From Atherix ibis (lineage: Eukaryota; Arthropoda; Insecta; Diptera; Athericidae), in NCBI GenBank assembly GCA_958298945.1, contig OY282609.1, positions 63,832,220-63,896,219 on the forward strand: a DNA stretch of 64,000 nt, written 5' to 3'. Position numbers and translations under genes: made by a program. Shown here piece after piece: positions 33,094 through 44,590 of this stretch. Each line of letters starts with the position of its first letter. Position 1 is the stretch's first letter. Below the pieces are notes generated by a model. The model was not told the DNA's origin. It saw only the letters and a program-made list of their open reading frames with translations, and did not search any database.

Positions 33094-34368
33094 TCGGCTG
33101 AAAAGTTTATAAGGTTGACGTCTAGATGGCGCCTCTTGCAAAAATCTACTTAATTATCCTTCAAATGATTCCTGTCAAAATTTGACCATCAATCGGTCGA
33201 TTGGTTCGTGAGATATAGCATTTTGAGTGAAGCAACTTTTGTTATTGAAAAAAAAATGGATAAAGACGAATTTCGTGTATTGATAAAGCATTGCTTTTTG
33301 ATGAAAAAAAATACAATGGAAACCAAAGCATGGTTTGACAAACGTTATCCGGACTCTGCTCCAGCTATTTCAACTGTGGAATATGGGTTTCGTCAATTTC
33401 GAACTGGTCATACGAGCACAGTTGATGCAGAACGCAGTGGACGCCCAAAAGAGATGGTGACGGCAGAAAACATCAAAAAAATCCACAAAATAATTTTAAA
33501 TGACCGTAAAGTGAAGTTGAGCGAGATAGCTGAGACTCTGAAGATATCGAAAGAGCGTGTTGGACATATCGTGCATGAATATTTGGGCATGCGAAAGCTT
33601 TGTGCAAAGTGGGCGCCGCGTGAGCTCACTGTGGACCAAAAACAACAACGTGTTGATGATTCTGAGCAGTGTTTGGAGCTGTTCAAGCGCAATAAACCCG
33701 AATTTTTGCGTCGATATGTGACAATGGATGAAACATGGCTCCGTCACTACACTCCAGAGTCCAATCGGCTGTCGGCAGAGTGGAGACCGAGCGACGAACC
33801 GAATCCAAAACGTGAAAAGACGCAACAGTCGGCTGGCAAGGTGATGGCGTCTGTATTTTGGGATGCGCATGGTATAATATTCATTGACTATCTCCAGAAG
33901 GGGCAGACGATCAACAGTGACTATTATATTGCGTTATTGGATCGTTTGAAGAAAGAAATCGCTAAAAAACGGCCTCATTTGAAGAAGAAAAAAGTGTTGT
34001 TTCACCAAGACAATGCACCGTGTCACAAGTCGATGAAAACGATGGTCAAACTCAATGAATTGGGCTACGAATTGCTTCCCCATCCACCGTATTCTCCAAG
34101 ATCTGGCCCCCAGCGACTTTTTCCTGTTTGCAGACCTCAAGAGAATGCTCGCTGGCAAGAAATTTAAGACCGATGATGAAGTGATTGCCGAAACTGAGGC
34201 CTATTTTGAGGCAAAACCGAAAGAGTACTATAAAAATTATATCGAAAAGTTGGAAGATCACTATAATCGCTGTATCGCCCTCGAAGGTTACTATGTTGAA
34301 TAATAAAAATGAATTTTGCAAAAAAAAATATTTTTACTGTGTTACCTTATAAACTTTTCAGCCGAACT
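33091..34368 (+). mobile_element. MarD mariner, irritans subfamily, nearly intact
   Basis: TIRs AGTTCGGCTGAAAAGTTTAT at 33091 and the inverse ending TTTTCAGCCGAACT at 34368. The right side is followed by TA; the left is preceded by AC, so the target duplication is altered or the left edge is damaged. Its 1278 bp is the usual length for this subfamily. The protein is strongly similar to Himar1. It is the best preserved full-length element in the window and the only MarD copy. Confidence 0.94.
33256..34303 (+). pseudogene. MarD transposase, one frameshift from intact
   Basis: Starts at ATG 33256 (MDKDEFRVLIKHCF). An upstream in-frame start at 33208 would add residues the family lacks. Order: N-terminal helix-turn-helix, ERSGRPKEMVTAENIKKIHK (GRP hinge), RKVKLSEIAETLKISKERVG (second helix-turn-helix), CAKWAPRELT (linker), VTMDETWLRHYTPES (first D), AGKVMASVFWDAHGIIFIDY, FHQDNAPCHKS (second D). 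At 34098-34099 one extra A in the YSPDLAPSD codons shifts the frame, and the rest continues in the next frame: DLAPSDFFLFADLKRMLAGK to CIALEGYYVE and TAA at 34303. All three aspartates are kept, with DD34D spacing. Confidence 0.93.
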
Positions 34369-34559
34369 TAAGGAAACCTAAACATTTTGCAGCATTTTTG
34401 GTATTATTAAATACATCGTAATTCCAACGGAAATTGTCATTAACACACATACGAAGAATGCAAAGTTTTTCAGCTTCTCTTTAGAGACAGTAGACAGCTT
34501 TATGTTTTGGAATTATTAAATTCTGCTCTGTTCTTCGAGCCCAATAATAATATACAGTC

Positions 34560-34885
34560 TACACATATGTCGGAATTTAACATACGTTGTCGTTCAATCT
34601 CCATTGCCGATGATCAACGACGTGGATCAGGAAACGAGTGGCGAAACAATGGATTGGATTAGAAGTAACAGATAAGTAATTATTTATGAAAATTATAAAA
34701 AGGATCGGAGATAGAAACGAACCATGGGCAACACCAGCATTTAGTTGGCAGCTTCTAATCCATTTGAGAAGGCAATCGTCGATTCTACATGCACACATTT
34801 TCGACAAACTCTATAGCAATAGATCAGTCGATCCGATCTATTGCTACAGAAACCATATTGATGGTCAGTGAGGAGTTTTCTTGAT
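34560..34885 (-). pseudogene. CR1-like LINE reverse transcriptase remnant
   Basis: On the minus strand one frame gives LLTDHQYGFCSNRSDRL. After a deletion, another frame gives NAGVAHGSFLSPILFIIFIN, then SNPIHCFAT. These match the DHQYGFRKNRST block and the NAGVPQGSVLSP.LF..FIND block, with HCFAT where HCFADD is expected. The catalytic aspartates are gone. The wording is closer to CR1/Rex-like LINEs than to the Jockey-type remnants elsewhere here. No ends found. Confidence 0.65.
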
Positions 34886-36995
34886 TCAACAAAATTCATT
34901 AGCTGATAGTTTCAGTACCAAAGCAGAATTTTGGAAATATTATTTTAATATTTAGCTATTAAGCCGAAATATAAATTTTATAACATTATGTTAATTACTT
35001 ATCAAAATAAGTTATTTCGTTGTATAAAAGTATTGTTACAATCCTACACAAATGACGTAACAACTACGCAACACCCACCACTTATAATCGCGGTTCAGAT
35101 TAACTCAAAACTAAAACTAAACTAAAATAAACTATCGCTCGCGACCAGAATTCATACTGTTCTGGAATCATCTAGAACACGCTAGAGCCATGCTACGTCG
35201 TAACAATAACATATAATAGAACATAATTTATTTTTTTCATAACTAAAGTTTTTGATAACATCCTCCTGTACGACAATATCTAGAGTTACACCGAAACCAA
35301 ATATTGATATGAGTAATTTTAAAGGATTTTCTTATCAAATGCACCTGGACGCACAACCATTTCGAAAAATTGTAAAATTGAGAAATTATTCCATTAAAAA
35401 TTAATGAAAATTGTTATTTCAACAGCATTTTATTACGTGAGATATTTAAAAGTTTTTTGCCAAACTCATATGTACGTAACATATATGAATTTTATACTAT
35501 TTCAAATCTAGTTAAGAATGGACAATAGATTCCAAGCCAATAGTGCTGATTTTATGTACCTAAAAGTACGTATGCAATTGGAGAGTCCTAAACTTATTAT
35601 CATTGTCATTTCCACATATAAGCTGAACAAGTGACAGTATGTAGTTGTTGGAAACTGCTATGGGAAGCTTTTGTTGGAATCGAATCAGGTGGTAGAAATA
35701 ATGGTAACAGTTGAATCCGTTGTTGGCATATTTCAAGATAAATTGGAACATTTCCGGACTCTCATAAAATCTTTACCAGAATCAACGACAGTTTATGTTG
35801 GCTTCCTGCTGCGCATATGGTAAACTGTTTCCAAAAATGTGATTGGTGTATCTGCCATTTACCCTTACCACATTGAAAAATCTCAATTTTTTTCAGGTCA
35901 ACTATACATCACCTACTCTATTTGATACGAAATGGTTTTATCAGATAAACTGTTCAAAGCGAATCTTATCACTGTAGTTTTATTTGCAATAGCAAAAATT
36001 CCCATACCCAAGTTATAGCCGGATTCGTAAGGGATGGAGCAAATATGTACGTGTTTCCAGTATTTATACCTGGCCATTAAACACTATTTATATGTGTATA
36101 TACATACTACTAATACATATTGTATGTGGTGCCTACTTCATATTTTATTTGTTATTTATAAAAAAGAAAAATTTCGGTTCGTATTTCAAGTTGGTAACAT
36201 AAAATGTACTATCAAGTCTTTCAGGTCACAAACAGATATGCGGTATGCTTTTAGTGTGAAATCCTACGTTAACTGACATGCAAATGAGAATTTGATACTT
36301 GATCTAAAATAAATTGTAGTGTAAAACTAATAAAAATGTCAAGAGCAGATATTTCTATCGGATTCTCTAGGATTTCATTTGCAGCGAAAAATATGCGATT
36401 CGAATCCGGTTACTAAAAAATATGCGATTCGAATCGTAACTATGTACAAAAAAAGTTATTTATTAATAAATAATTCCAAAGTTATTTAATAAAAAAATTT
36501 GTTTTAACACTTCTAAAATATTCAATCAACTACAAAAATTGATAGTTTTTTTTTGTTTTATAATCAACTCCTTCATTAAAATGTAAATAAATATCATTAT
36601 ACAATAATAAGATTCTAGATCAAATTAATTTGCCAAATATGATTATCAAACGTAAAGAAACTTTTTGCTTTATAGACACACATTAAAATTATTTTAATAT
36701 TTAAAATGTTGACAATATTGCGAATGGTTTTGTATCACTTACGTATCCTTGTACGTTTTGGAGAGTATCGATTTAGTGAGGTTCGCAGTTCTCTTTGGTC
36801 AAAAACTAAAGTGGACACATAAGATAAATTTTCAATTTCATTCTCTGATAAGTTTATTTACTGATAATGTAAAAAAAAAAACAATTGAACATGCATTTTT
36901 GGTGACTTTTTGTATATCTATAGCTAAGTGTATCACACATAATTTACAGATATAAATTGTTTTTAATTATATTAGTTAAATGTATTTAAGAAATA
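34886..36995. other. intergenic stretch with one possible solo terminal repeat
   Basis: Mostly AT-rich and without a supported gene. Positions 35032-35207 are richer in GC and bounded by ATTGTTAC and GTAACAAT, which could be the ends of a small solo LTR or MITE, but no target duplication is evident. Positions 36389-36437 hold a direct repeat of about 18 bases (AAATATGCGATTCGAATC twice). Confidence 0.4.
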
Positions 36996-38200
36996 CCAGG
37001 TGTATAAGCTTGACTTGCCCTCGCTAGCTACACATTTTTCCCATCTCGTGGGCAATTTGAAGATACCACGCGCAAAAAAAATCCTTCTCTTTCGAGGCAA
37101 ACCACTCATCAAGCCATTTTCGGACGTCTTCGTAAGAATTGAAGTGCTGCTCAGCGAGTGCGTGGTCCATCGACGAAAACAGGTGGTAGTCGGAAGGGGC
37201 CAGGTCTGGTGAATAAGCTGGGTGGGGGGTGGGGTAGCACCTCCCAGTTGAGTGTCGCCAATTAGTTTCGCACTATTTTTGACGTGTGCGATGGTGCGTT
37301 GTCGTGGAGGAAAATCAGCTTGTCATGTCTTTGTTCATAATCAATTCTCTTTTCACGGAGAGCACGATGCAATTTGATCAGTTGTTGGTGGTAGCAGTGG
37401 GCATTGACAGTTTCACCAGGTTTTAACACCTTATACATAGTAGACGATAACCTGCTGATCCCACCAAACGCACAGCATCGTCTTCAGTCTGAAGCTACTT
37501 GGTCTTGGGGAAGATGTTGATTATTGGCTGTGATCAACCCACGATTTTTTGCATTTAGGATTCTCGAAATACATCCACTTTTCATCGCCTATCACAATTC
37601 GATGCAGGAACGACTTTCTTTTTTATCTGGCAAGCAAGATTGCGCATGTGTTTTGGCGTCGCTCCATCTGCCTACGTTCAATTCATGCGGCACCCATTTT
37701 CCGATCTTTTCAATCTTCCCCATGGCATGCAGACGCATGAAAATGGCTGGTTGAGTAACACCCAATTGCTCCGCGAGCATTTTTTTTCGATTTGGGCATC
37801 GTCTTCATTCAAAAGAGACTGCAATTGATGGTCCTCAACCTTCTTAGGCCGATTTTCACGCTTCTTGTCCCACAAGTCAAATTGCCGTCTTTGAACCAAC
37901 AAAACGTTGTTTCCGATAAAGCACTGTCACCATAGGCCTCCATAACCATTCGATGCGATTCTGCAGCCGATTTCTTCAAATTGAAGCAGAAAAGCAGAGC
38001 TTCTCGCATATGCTCTTTTTCTGGCACAAAAATAGACATGATTACCAAAGGAAAAATATATGTTGTTGTCCGAAATTGCTGACAATGTGCACTGATTAAT
38101 GTTGACAAATGTCAAACTCATAAAAAAAAGTATGGCGTGCCCATGGTAGCTTAATACGCTTACTCACGCCATCTAGGACCAAACAGCGGATTGAAGCTGG
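36996..38200 (-). mobile_element. MarA copy 5, both TIRs damaged
   Basis: The element lies between TA at 36994-36995 and TA at 38201-38202. The left (3') TIR keeps only CCAGGTGTATAAGCTT and then jumps straight into the end of the coding region. The right (5') end reads CGGATTGAAGCTGG, with about eight inner TIR bases lost. Both transposase binding ends are therefore altered. Body and leader match the MarA family. Confidence 0.93.
37010..38039 (-). pseudogene. MarA transposase, multiple lesions
   Basis: ATG at 38039 (MSIFVPEKEHMREALL). The codons around TTCRDWFRR are cut (SETTFCWFKDGN) with a frame change. One extra base lies in the DDAQIEKK stretch. DKKESRSCIEL is an out-of-frame reading of LARQK..SFLH after a one-base loss near HELNVG. 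First aspartate: IGDEKW-like bases are present at about 37585. Second aspartate: CTCCACGACAACGC is present at about 37305. Third: SDYHLF is present near 37185. The C terminus ends at AREGK, with the last residues removed by the TIR deletion. Not functional. Confidence 0.88.
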
Positions 38201-38202
38201 TA

Positions 38203-40484
38203 ATTTTATTTCAAAAATTATTATTCGGTTTTCTAACTTTGTTTAAATATATTTGGTGATAAATATTTTTATTCTCAAATTAAATTTGAATAATATTCGC
38301 GAAAAACGTGCATTTTTCTTATACAATATTTCTTGGTAATTGCTTGCTGATTAAGTTTTTTTTTGGAGTAAAATATTACAAGAAATACTTCGGTAAAGAA
38401 ATTATTGGAATTTATTATAGATTGTTTCTGAAAGTGAATTTATTTTAAGAAATTTAATATTTTATTTAAATTATGTGAGAAGATTTCAGGATTTCGTAGA
38501 ACAATTCTTTGTGTTTGTGGTGTTTCTTTTGGAAGTAATTTAATAAGTTATATTTTATTACAAAATGTATTCTCACTTTTTGTGTTTTCCTGTTATACAA
38601 GTAAGCTAATCATTTGATGACATTTATTTTGGTAATTCATTGAAATTAAGTACTTTGATCGAATCGATACTAAAGATTATTTTTCTACGTAACAAATTAT
38701 TAGCGCAATTTGTTTATTTTTATAAGAAAATGAATTTCAAAATACTACAATTTAATTATATAATTTGTTTCATAAATAATATCTTTATCGAATTAATGGT
38801 AACAAAATTCAATCACTATTTTAGAACATTTCATATAATATCGAATGTATTCGTTGGTGATAACAAATGCTAATGGTATCTAAAAAAGGTGAGTGTTAAT
38901 GGTAAATACAATCGATGGCAAGACCATTTCCGTTCTCGTGCGATTCATATTGACCAATAAATATGTGCGGTTAGAATTGACCAAATCAAAATCTAATTTT
39001 ACTGAAAATAGAACCATCGATAAAGAAATGTCCATTACGAGAATTATTTCCTGTCATTGGCCAAAATTTGATGGTTACTATACGGTATTAGTAATATCAT
39101 AACATTTAACAGTATGTAATTTAGTTTTGTTGAAATTTACAAATAGTGTTGTGCGTAAAGTCTAATTTGTGGGTTTCTAAACTTTTCATTTTCTAAAAAA
39201 ACATATTTATAAAAGAATTTAATTTTCATTTAACCATAAAGACCTTATTATTATTATGTAACTTGAAAGACCTTATAGACTAAAATCATTTAAGATATTA
39301 TTTCTATTAAAAAAAATTATCTTAAATTTGATATATTGTTTCTTTGAAATAAAAGTTTCTAAATATCTGCTTCATAAAAATATATTTTTGTATATTACGT
39401 TCATATAAAAATGTAAGACTTTATAAAAAAAAATTAAATGTACTCAAAGAACAAAATAAAAGTTTAGAACAAAATATACTTCAAATAAATTTAAATCATA
39501 ATAAAGGTACTCTTAGTTTGTTTCATTTGTTAAAAATTTTCATTTGTATAACATTTTATCATAATTTACTTTATTTCGCATAAATTAATTCTCATTTGAA
39601 ATTTTAATAATATTAGGCGAGAAGTGAAATATATTTTGGGTGTATGTAATCTGCTAATGATAAAAAATTTCTATACCACAAAATGCCATTAAGACTAAAA
39701 TATTTTTCCTGTATGGAAATGGTTGGTTTGCCTAGGTAGGTGTTTTGTACATAAAAATATTAGTCAGTTCCATCCCCATTGTCCAGGGTTTTGTCATTGC
39801 TTTTCTTGTGTCCTATACTCTTAATGAAGAGCACACCATTTCTGGTACTAGTAATATGCTAACCTGTTCGAATATATATATTGTACGTATATATACATTT
39901 AGGAATACGTGCAAGTTTGGAATATATGGAAAAACTGAATATTGTACCTTTTCGAAAGTCTATCGACCTCCATCCAACACCAAATACCCATTCAGGGTAC
40001 ATACTTTAGTAGCCTGATGGAATAATGTTACATGTTTTTATGAGTTCATTAATTTTAATTGAATACCTTCCACCACGCAATGGTTTGAAGATGGTTTGGT
40101 TATTTTGGGTACACGTAATTAGAAGTCGGTGTATAAAAGATAGATAAAATATAAATTCAAGGCATCCTTAATGTTCTCTTGTACTTATAATAATTTCTAA
40201 TTAACTGTGGAAAAGTCTTAATGTTATTTGTATACCCCTCGAAAGAAAAATAATGAAAATTATGCAAAAATGCCTCTAGTTTCAAGATTCGCACAGTTCC
40301 CATTTATGTACATACAGATTTATATATTGTAATTCGACTTTATTTCTTTTAACCATTTAATTAGAAAATATTTCGAAAACGTTTCAACCTGGTTTCATTA
40401 CTTTTTTCCAGGCGACTTTTATTAAAAAAAAACACCTTAAAATATTTATATTCTCTTCTCATTTTTGAAATTTCAATATTACTA
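38203..40484. other. AT-rich intergenic stretch, no gene seen
   Basis: Frames at 38640-38873, 38893-39102 and 39745-40017 are short and not recognisable. No TIR pair, RNA gene or repeat supported. Confidence 0.55.
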
Positions 40485-41786
40485 CGAGGGTCGTTCAATA
40501 AGTCCTTAGAAAAAAAAAGAAAAAAAACTGTTTTTTAAAAATAAAACTTTTTATTTTTCAACATAATCTCCTTTTAGCTCTATACACTTTTCCAACCGTT
40601 TTTAAAAAATTTTTATCCCGTCCAAAAAATAGGATTTCGGAAGTTCTGCAAAATACTCACCCGTTTGAGCAATGACGTCCTCGTTGGAAGTGAACCGTCG
40701 TCCGCCAAGCCATTTCTTCAGATTGGGGAAAAGAAAATAGTCACTCGGGGCCAAATCTGGTGAATAAGTGGGATGATGCAACAATTCCATTCTCAATTCC
40801 ACAATTTTGGCCATGGAAACAGCGCAGGTGTGCCACACGAGCATTGTCCTGATGCAAGAGGATTTTTTTCTTCTTCAGATGGGGGCGTTTCTCTTTGATT
40901 TCCTCGCTCAACCGTTGCAATAACGACGCGTAATACGCTCCTGTTATTGTTTTTCCTTTTTCCAAGTAGTCGATAAAAATGATGCCCTGCGAATTCCAAA
41001 AGACCGTGGCCATCACCCTGCCGGCCGATGACATAGTTTTTGCCTTCTTCGGAGCCCGTTCACCCTTGAAAATCCACTGTGATGACTGTCTCTTCGTTTC
41101 TGGAGTGTAGTTGTGTATCCAGGTTTCGTCCACAGTGACATATCGACGAAGGAATTCGGCAGGATTGCGATGAAAGAGTGCCAACATAGCCTCAGAGTCC
41201 ACTGCACGATTGCGCTTATTCTCCTCTGAGAGCAAACGCGGCACCCATCTTGCCGAAATTTTTTTCACAGACAATTTTTCATGCAAAATTGAAGCGACTG
41301 TACCTTGTGATATGCCCGTGGCCTCAACTAATTCGCGCACTTTAATTCGCCGATCGTTCAAAATCAGATCGTGGATTTTGTCGATGATTTCAGGAGTAGA
41401 CACCTCAACTGGGCGTCCCGAACGATGTTCATCTTTTGTGGATGAACGGCCACGTTTAAATTCATTCACCCAATTGTAAAACGTCGCAAACGCAGGTGCA
41501 GATGTGCCATGAACTGCATCCAACTCGGCTTTGATTTCTTTCGGGCTTAAGCCTTTCAAATGGAGATGTTCGATGACAGCCCTAAACTCGCTTTTTTCCA
41601 TTGTTATGCACAAATAAATGTCGTTAACTTTAATCGACGATAGAAATTGACCTACGCTATGAATCGACCTGAAATTTTGACAGCTTTCCTGTCGATAATG
41701 CTACTTCAAAAAAAATTGAAAATAATGCTACCGACACTACAAGCGCAATTTTTAGGATTTTCTAAGGACTTATTGAACGACCCTCG
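40485..41786 (-). mobile_element. MarB mariner copy 2
   Basis: TIR CGAGGGTCGTTCAATAAG at 40485 and its inverse ending AACGACCCTCG at 41786, flanked by TA (40483-40484 and 41787-41788). 1302 bp. Its right flank is a 257-bp repeat that recurs in inverse at 62309-62565; the TA beside it is part of that repeat, so MarB landed at its edge. Internal sequence is very close to the 6-7 kb copy but without the leader rearrangement. Confidence 0.96.
40551..41601 (-). pseudogene. MarB transposase, one frameshift and a late stop
   Basis: ATG at 41601 (MEKSEFRAVIEHLHLKG). The frame is open through RSGRPVEVSTPEIIDKIHDL, REL VEATGISQGTV, ARWVPRLLSEEN, YVTVDETWIHNYTPE (first D), AGRVMATVFW and LLHQDNARV (second D). 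One extra C at 40833-40834 shifts the frame. The next frame holds AKIVELRMELLHHPTYSPDL and APSDYFLFPNLKKW (third D), then a stop at 40602-40604 in GIKIF*KRLEKC, about 17 codons before the ancestral stop at 40551. All catalytic residues are present. Two small lesions separate it from a complete frame. Confidence 0.92.
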
Positions 41787-42043
41787 TATTGAGAATGAAG
41801 TCCTTTGGTCTGTAGTGAATTTCATTAAAAAATGCCACCCCATTTATATAATTTAAAAACTAAAATTCAGAAACTTTGCAGTCATTGAAAATGTAAGTTT
41901 TCAGCATATCTTTACACACATACACAAGTTGTCAATAATTTTATGTAAGAGTAACATTATTGTTTTTTCATCTTCAAGCAAATCATATTAGAAAAATATT
42001 TGAAAAAATCATCCCTCAAAATAAGTAACCACACAAAAATTTA
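41787..42043 (+). repeat. dispersed 257-bp repeat, copy 1
   Basis: It starts TATTGAGAATGAAGTCC and ends near CCACACAAAAATTTA. The inverse of 62309-62565 matches it along its whole length with about six differences by eye. No open frame and no own TIRs. It lies exactly between two MarB right ends (41786 and 42081). Confidence 0.9.
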
Positions 42044-42049
42044 AATGTC

Positions 42050-42081
42050 GGATTTTCTAAGGACTTATTGAACGACACTCG
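42050..42081 (-). mobile_element. lone MarB right end
   Basis: 32 bases (GGATTTTCTAAGGACTTATT and on) match the last 32 bases of MarB at 41755-41786 with one mismatch, and are followed by TA at 42082-42083. The matching left end is only that of MarB copy 2 itself, at 40485. Confidence 0.85.
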
Positions 42082-42083
42082 TA

Positions 42084-43350
42084 CTGTACAGTTTATTTAG
42101 ACAATAATTTATTTTGTAAACTTTTTAAGATTAGATTGTATCAATTGAACAAAATGTTCATTTAAGAGTTTATATACTATAATTTTCCTAAATGTCCCAC
42201 ATAAAACTTTACATGCATACATGTCAATATCACATCTCTGTTGATAGATTAATATCCTTTTGGATAAAATTCAATTAGTTTTTTTCTTTTATACTCTTGC
42301 AGATATTCAAAATATAATTTAACTATTGTATTATTCATAATAATATAAGGGGACAAGGGTACAAATACAACTTGCATGTACATCAAAAACAACGTCTGCT
42401 TTTGACAATAAAATTCTGGTACAGTAAATAAACTTAATTACTGCTATTGCGAAAAATAATCAAACTACGAGATCATTTTGTATCTTTAGATTCTTTATGA
42501 ATTGGGTTATCTGGAAGAAGAAGAATAATAATGTATATGTACGTGTACATTTGTGTAAGTCAAAACAAATCGACTAGTCATGGTTTTATTCTTCATCTTC
42601 CATGCAATTTCATATAAATTTTAGTTCATCCCATTGACTTTTATATTATTTTTTGAAATTCGTTTGTATTCAGAGTAAGAGCCTTTTATACAGGTTATAT
42701 CTGACTGTCCACGAAAAATTAACCTTTCACATTTCCACAATACTATACATTTTACCCATCGCAAATTTTTGCTTGTTTCCGGATAATTAATTCAATTCGA
42801 CAAACAATCATATCTCATAATAATAATGTTTTAGTATAAAAGTAAATGGACATGATGTTCGTAAGACTTAAATACAACTATAGGATGAATATGATGCACT
42901 TGTACCAAAATCGATTATTCTTGCATAAGGACATATTGTACATACATATAAGCAAAATGAAATGTTTAAATGAACTTTTATTAGGACAAACTTATAGTAT
43001 TATTTTGTATTAAAGACAAGAATGAATATTTTTAAGGTTATTCACTGTAGGAGACATATGGTCACTTCATGGGCACATTATACCCATATGGTATATTTGG
43101 AAAAAGTAGATAGAATAATCTATAAAGTTTGGAAATAATACAAAAGTGTGCTTAATTAAAACATCCAAAACTTATCCCTTTTCAATGTAAAAACATCCAT
43201 AAAATTTTATGTAAAGCAAAAACACTTTTCACTTAATTTTCCCAATCTTTATTCTACTATTAATCACTGATATTTTTGTTTTGCACATTTTTCAAAAATT
43301 AAAAATTTTATATAGTTAATTTTTCAAACGAGTCCAAGTTCTAGATTATA
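42084..43350. other. AT-rich spacer, no gene seen
   Basis: No supported frame, TIR or repeat. Confidence 0.6.
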
Positions 43351-43678
43351 CCAGGTGTATAAACTTATATCCGCTGTTTTTCAGTCAAAAAAACACATGT
43401 TTATTTTCATAGAGGGCAAAAACAAATTTATTCAAAGTACTTTCCCTCGCTAGCTACACATTTTTCCCATTTCTCGGGCAATTTGTGAATACCACGCAAA
43501 ACAAATTCCTTCTCTTTCGAGGCAAACCACTTATCAAGCCATTTTCGGACGTCTTCGTAATAATCAAAGTGCTGCTCAGCGAGCGCGTGGCCCATCGACG
43601 AAAACTGGTGGTAGTCGTAAGGGACCAGATCTGGTGACTAAGCGGGGTGGGGGGTGGGGTAGCACCTACCAGTTGAGT

Positions 43679-44590
43679 TCCGCCTTGCGGAGGGATGGTA
43701 TATAAAGGTTTATTTATCATCCTGAAGACATCAATGCTGGAAGGGGGCTATAGTAAATATGTGACCGAAAGTGATATTTTATGGTATTAATATACTATAT
43801 ATATCACATAATGGTGGTGCATGAACAAAATGAAGTGGTGCATATATTTATATATGCACAAAATGATGGAAAGATGGTGGATGAGTACTGAAGAAATAGA
43901 GAGTGTAAAAAGGTCAGCAGGTTATAAGATTGCTGCCCACTGCTCACTGAGCGGGGTACAGACCTGAAGTACTCTAATAAAAAAAGAGTACTGAAGGTAA
44001 GTATTATTAGTACTCTAATAAAAAAAGAGTACTGAAGGTCTGAGCGGGGTACAGACCTGAAGGTACCACGGGAACCGAGTTGCCCGACAGAACGAAGTTC
44101 AAACATGAAACAGATCTTTCAGGTCTTGGCGTTGAAGCTGCATTTTGAAAGCATAATATTTTGTCTATATGCTAATGCAAGTGGAGTCGAACCTGTTGTT
44201 CTGTGGAGTGAATGAATTAGTTCTGTGCTCGGTTATTGGAGAGGTTGCTTAGGCATTCACGTGGTGGCTGTGGTTGACACCCACATCGTGGGTACGATCT
44301 ACGGATCGCGGAAGGGAGATAACTGGCAAAAGTAGCAATACTTTGCACTTATCTCGGGCGATGTCACTGCTTATGACATCAGAGGTTTAAGGTAGGCCTC
44401 GCCACAAGCAGTTGGGGTAATCAGCTTATAAATGATTACTTACTGCTAAACAATTCAGTTAATTGGTTAGTATTTCAGTTATGGTTGCGCTGATTGAGCG
44501 TATCGTATCTCAATCCCAATGGTCGTGGGCGACCGGTGTTATTTTGTCTTACGACGGGATATAGCACCACTAAATACATAGAGACTTCTC
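43679..44590. mobile_element. unclassified insert of about 0.9 kb within MarA
   Basis: It is bounded by a 10-base duplication of the MarA target (CCAGTTGAGT at 43669-43678 and 44591-44600). Its GC content is visibly higher than that of the surroundings. It starts with a small hairpin (CCGC CTT GCGG) and has no long frame. On the minus strand its 3' end carries AATAAA about 30 bases before the edge, which suits a short retroelement read on that strand. A 10-bp duplication is too long for LTR elements and unusual for most DNA transposons. It may be a 5'-truncated LINE without poly-A or a SINE-like element. I cannot name it. Confidence 0.7.
43957..44067 (+). repeat. nested direct and inverted repeats inside the insert
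   Basis: CTGAGCGGGGTACAGACCTG occurs at about 43957 and 44041. Between them AGTACTCTAATAAAAAAAG plus AGTACTGAAGGT occurs twice. Each unit is itself a hairpin, AGTACTCT pairing with AGAGTACT. Confidence 0.85.

Noticed and set aside
33208..33255. Extended N terminus for the MarD transposase
   Set aside because: It relies on a non-ATG codon and adds residues absent from irritans transposases; ATG 33256 gives the standard start.
44168..44183. GGAGTCGAACC, matching an inverted tRNA B box
   Set aside because: No A box at the right distance and no cloverleaf around it. A SINE origin of the insert is possible but not supported by this alone.
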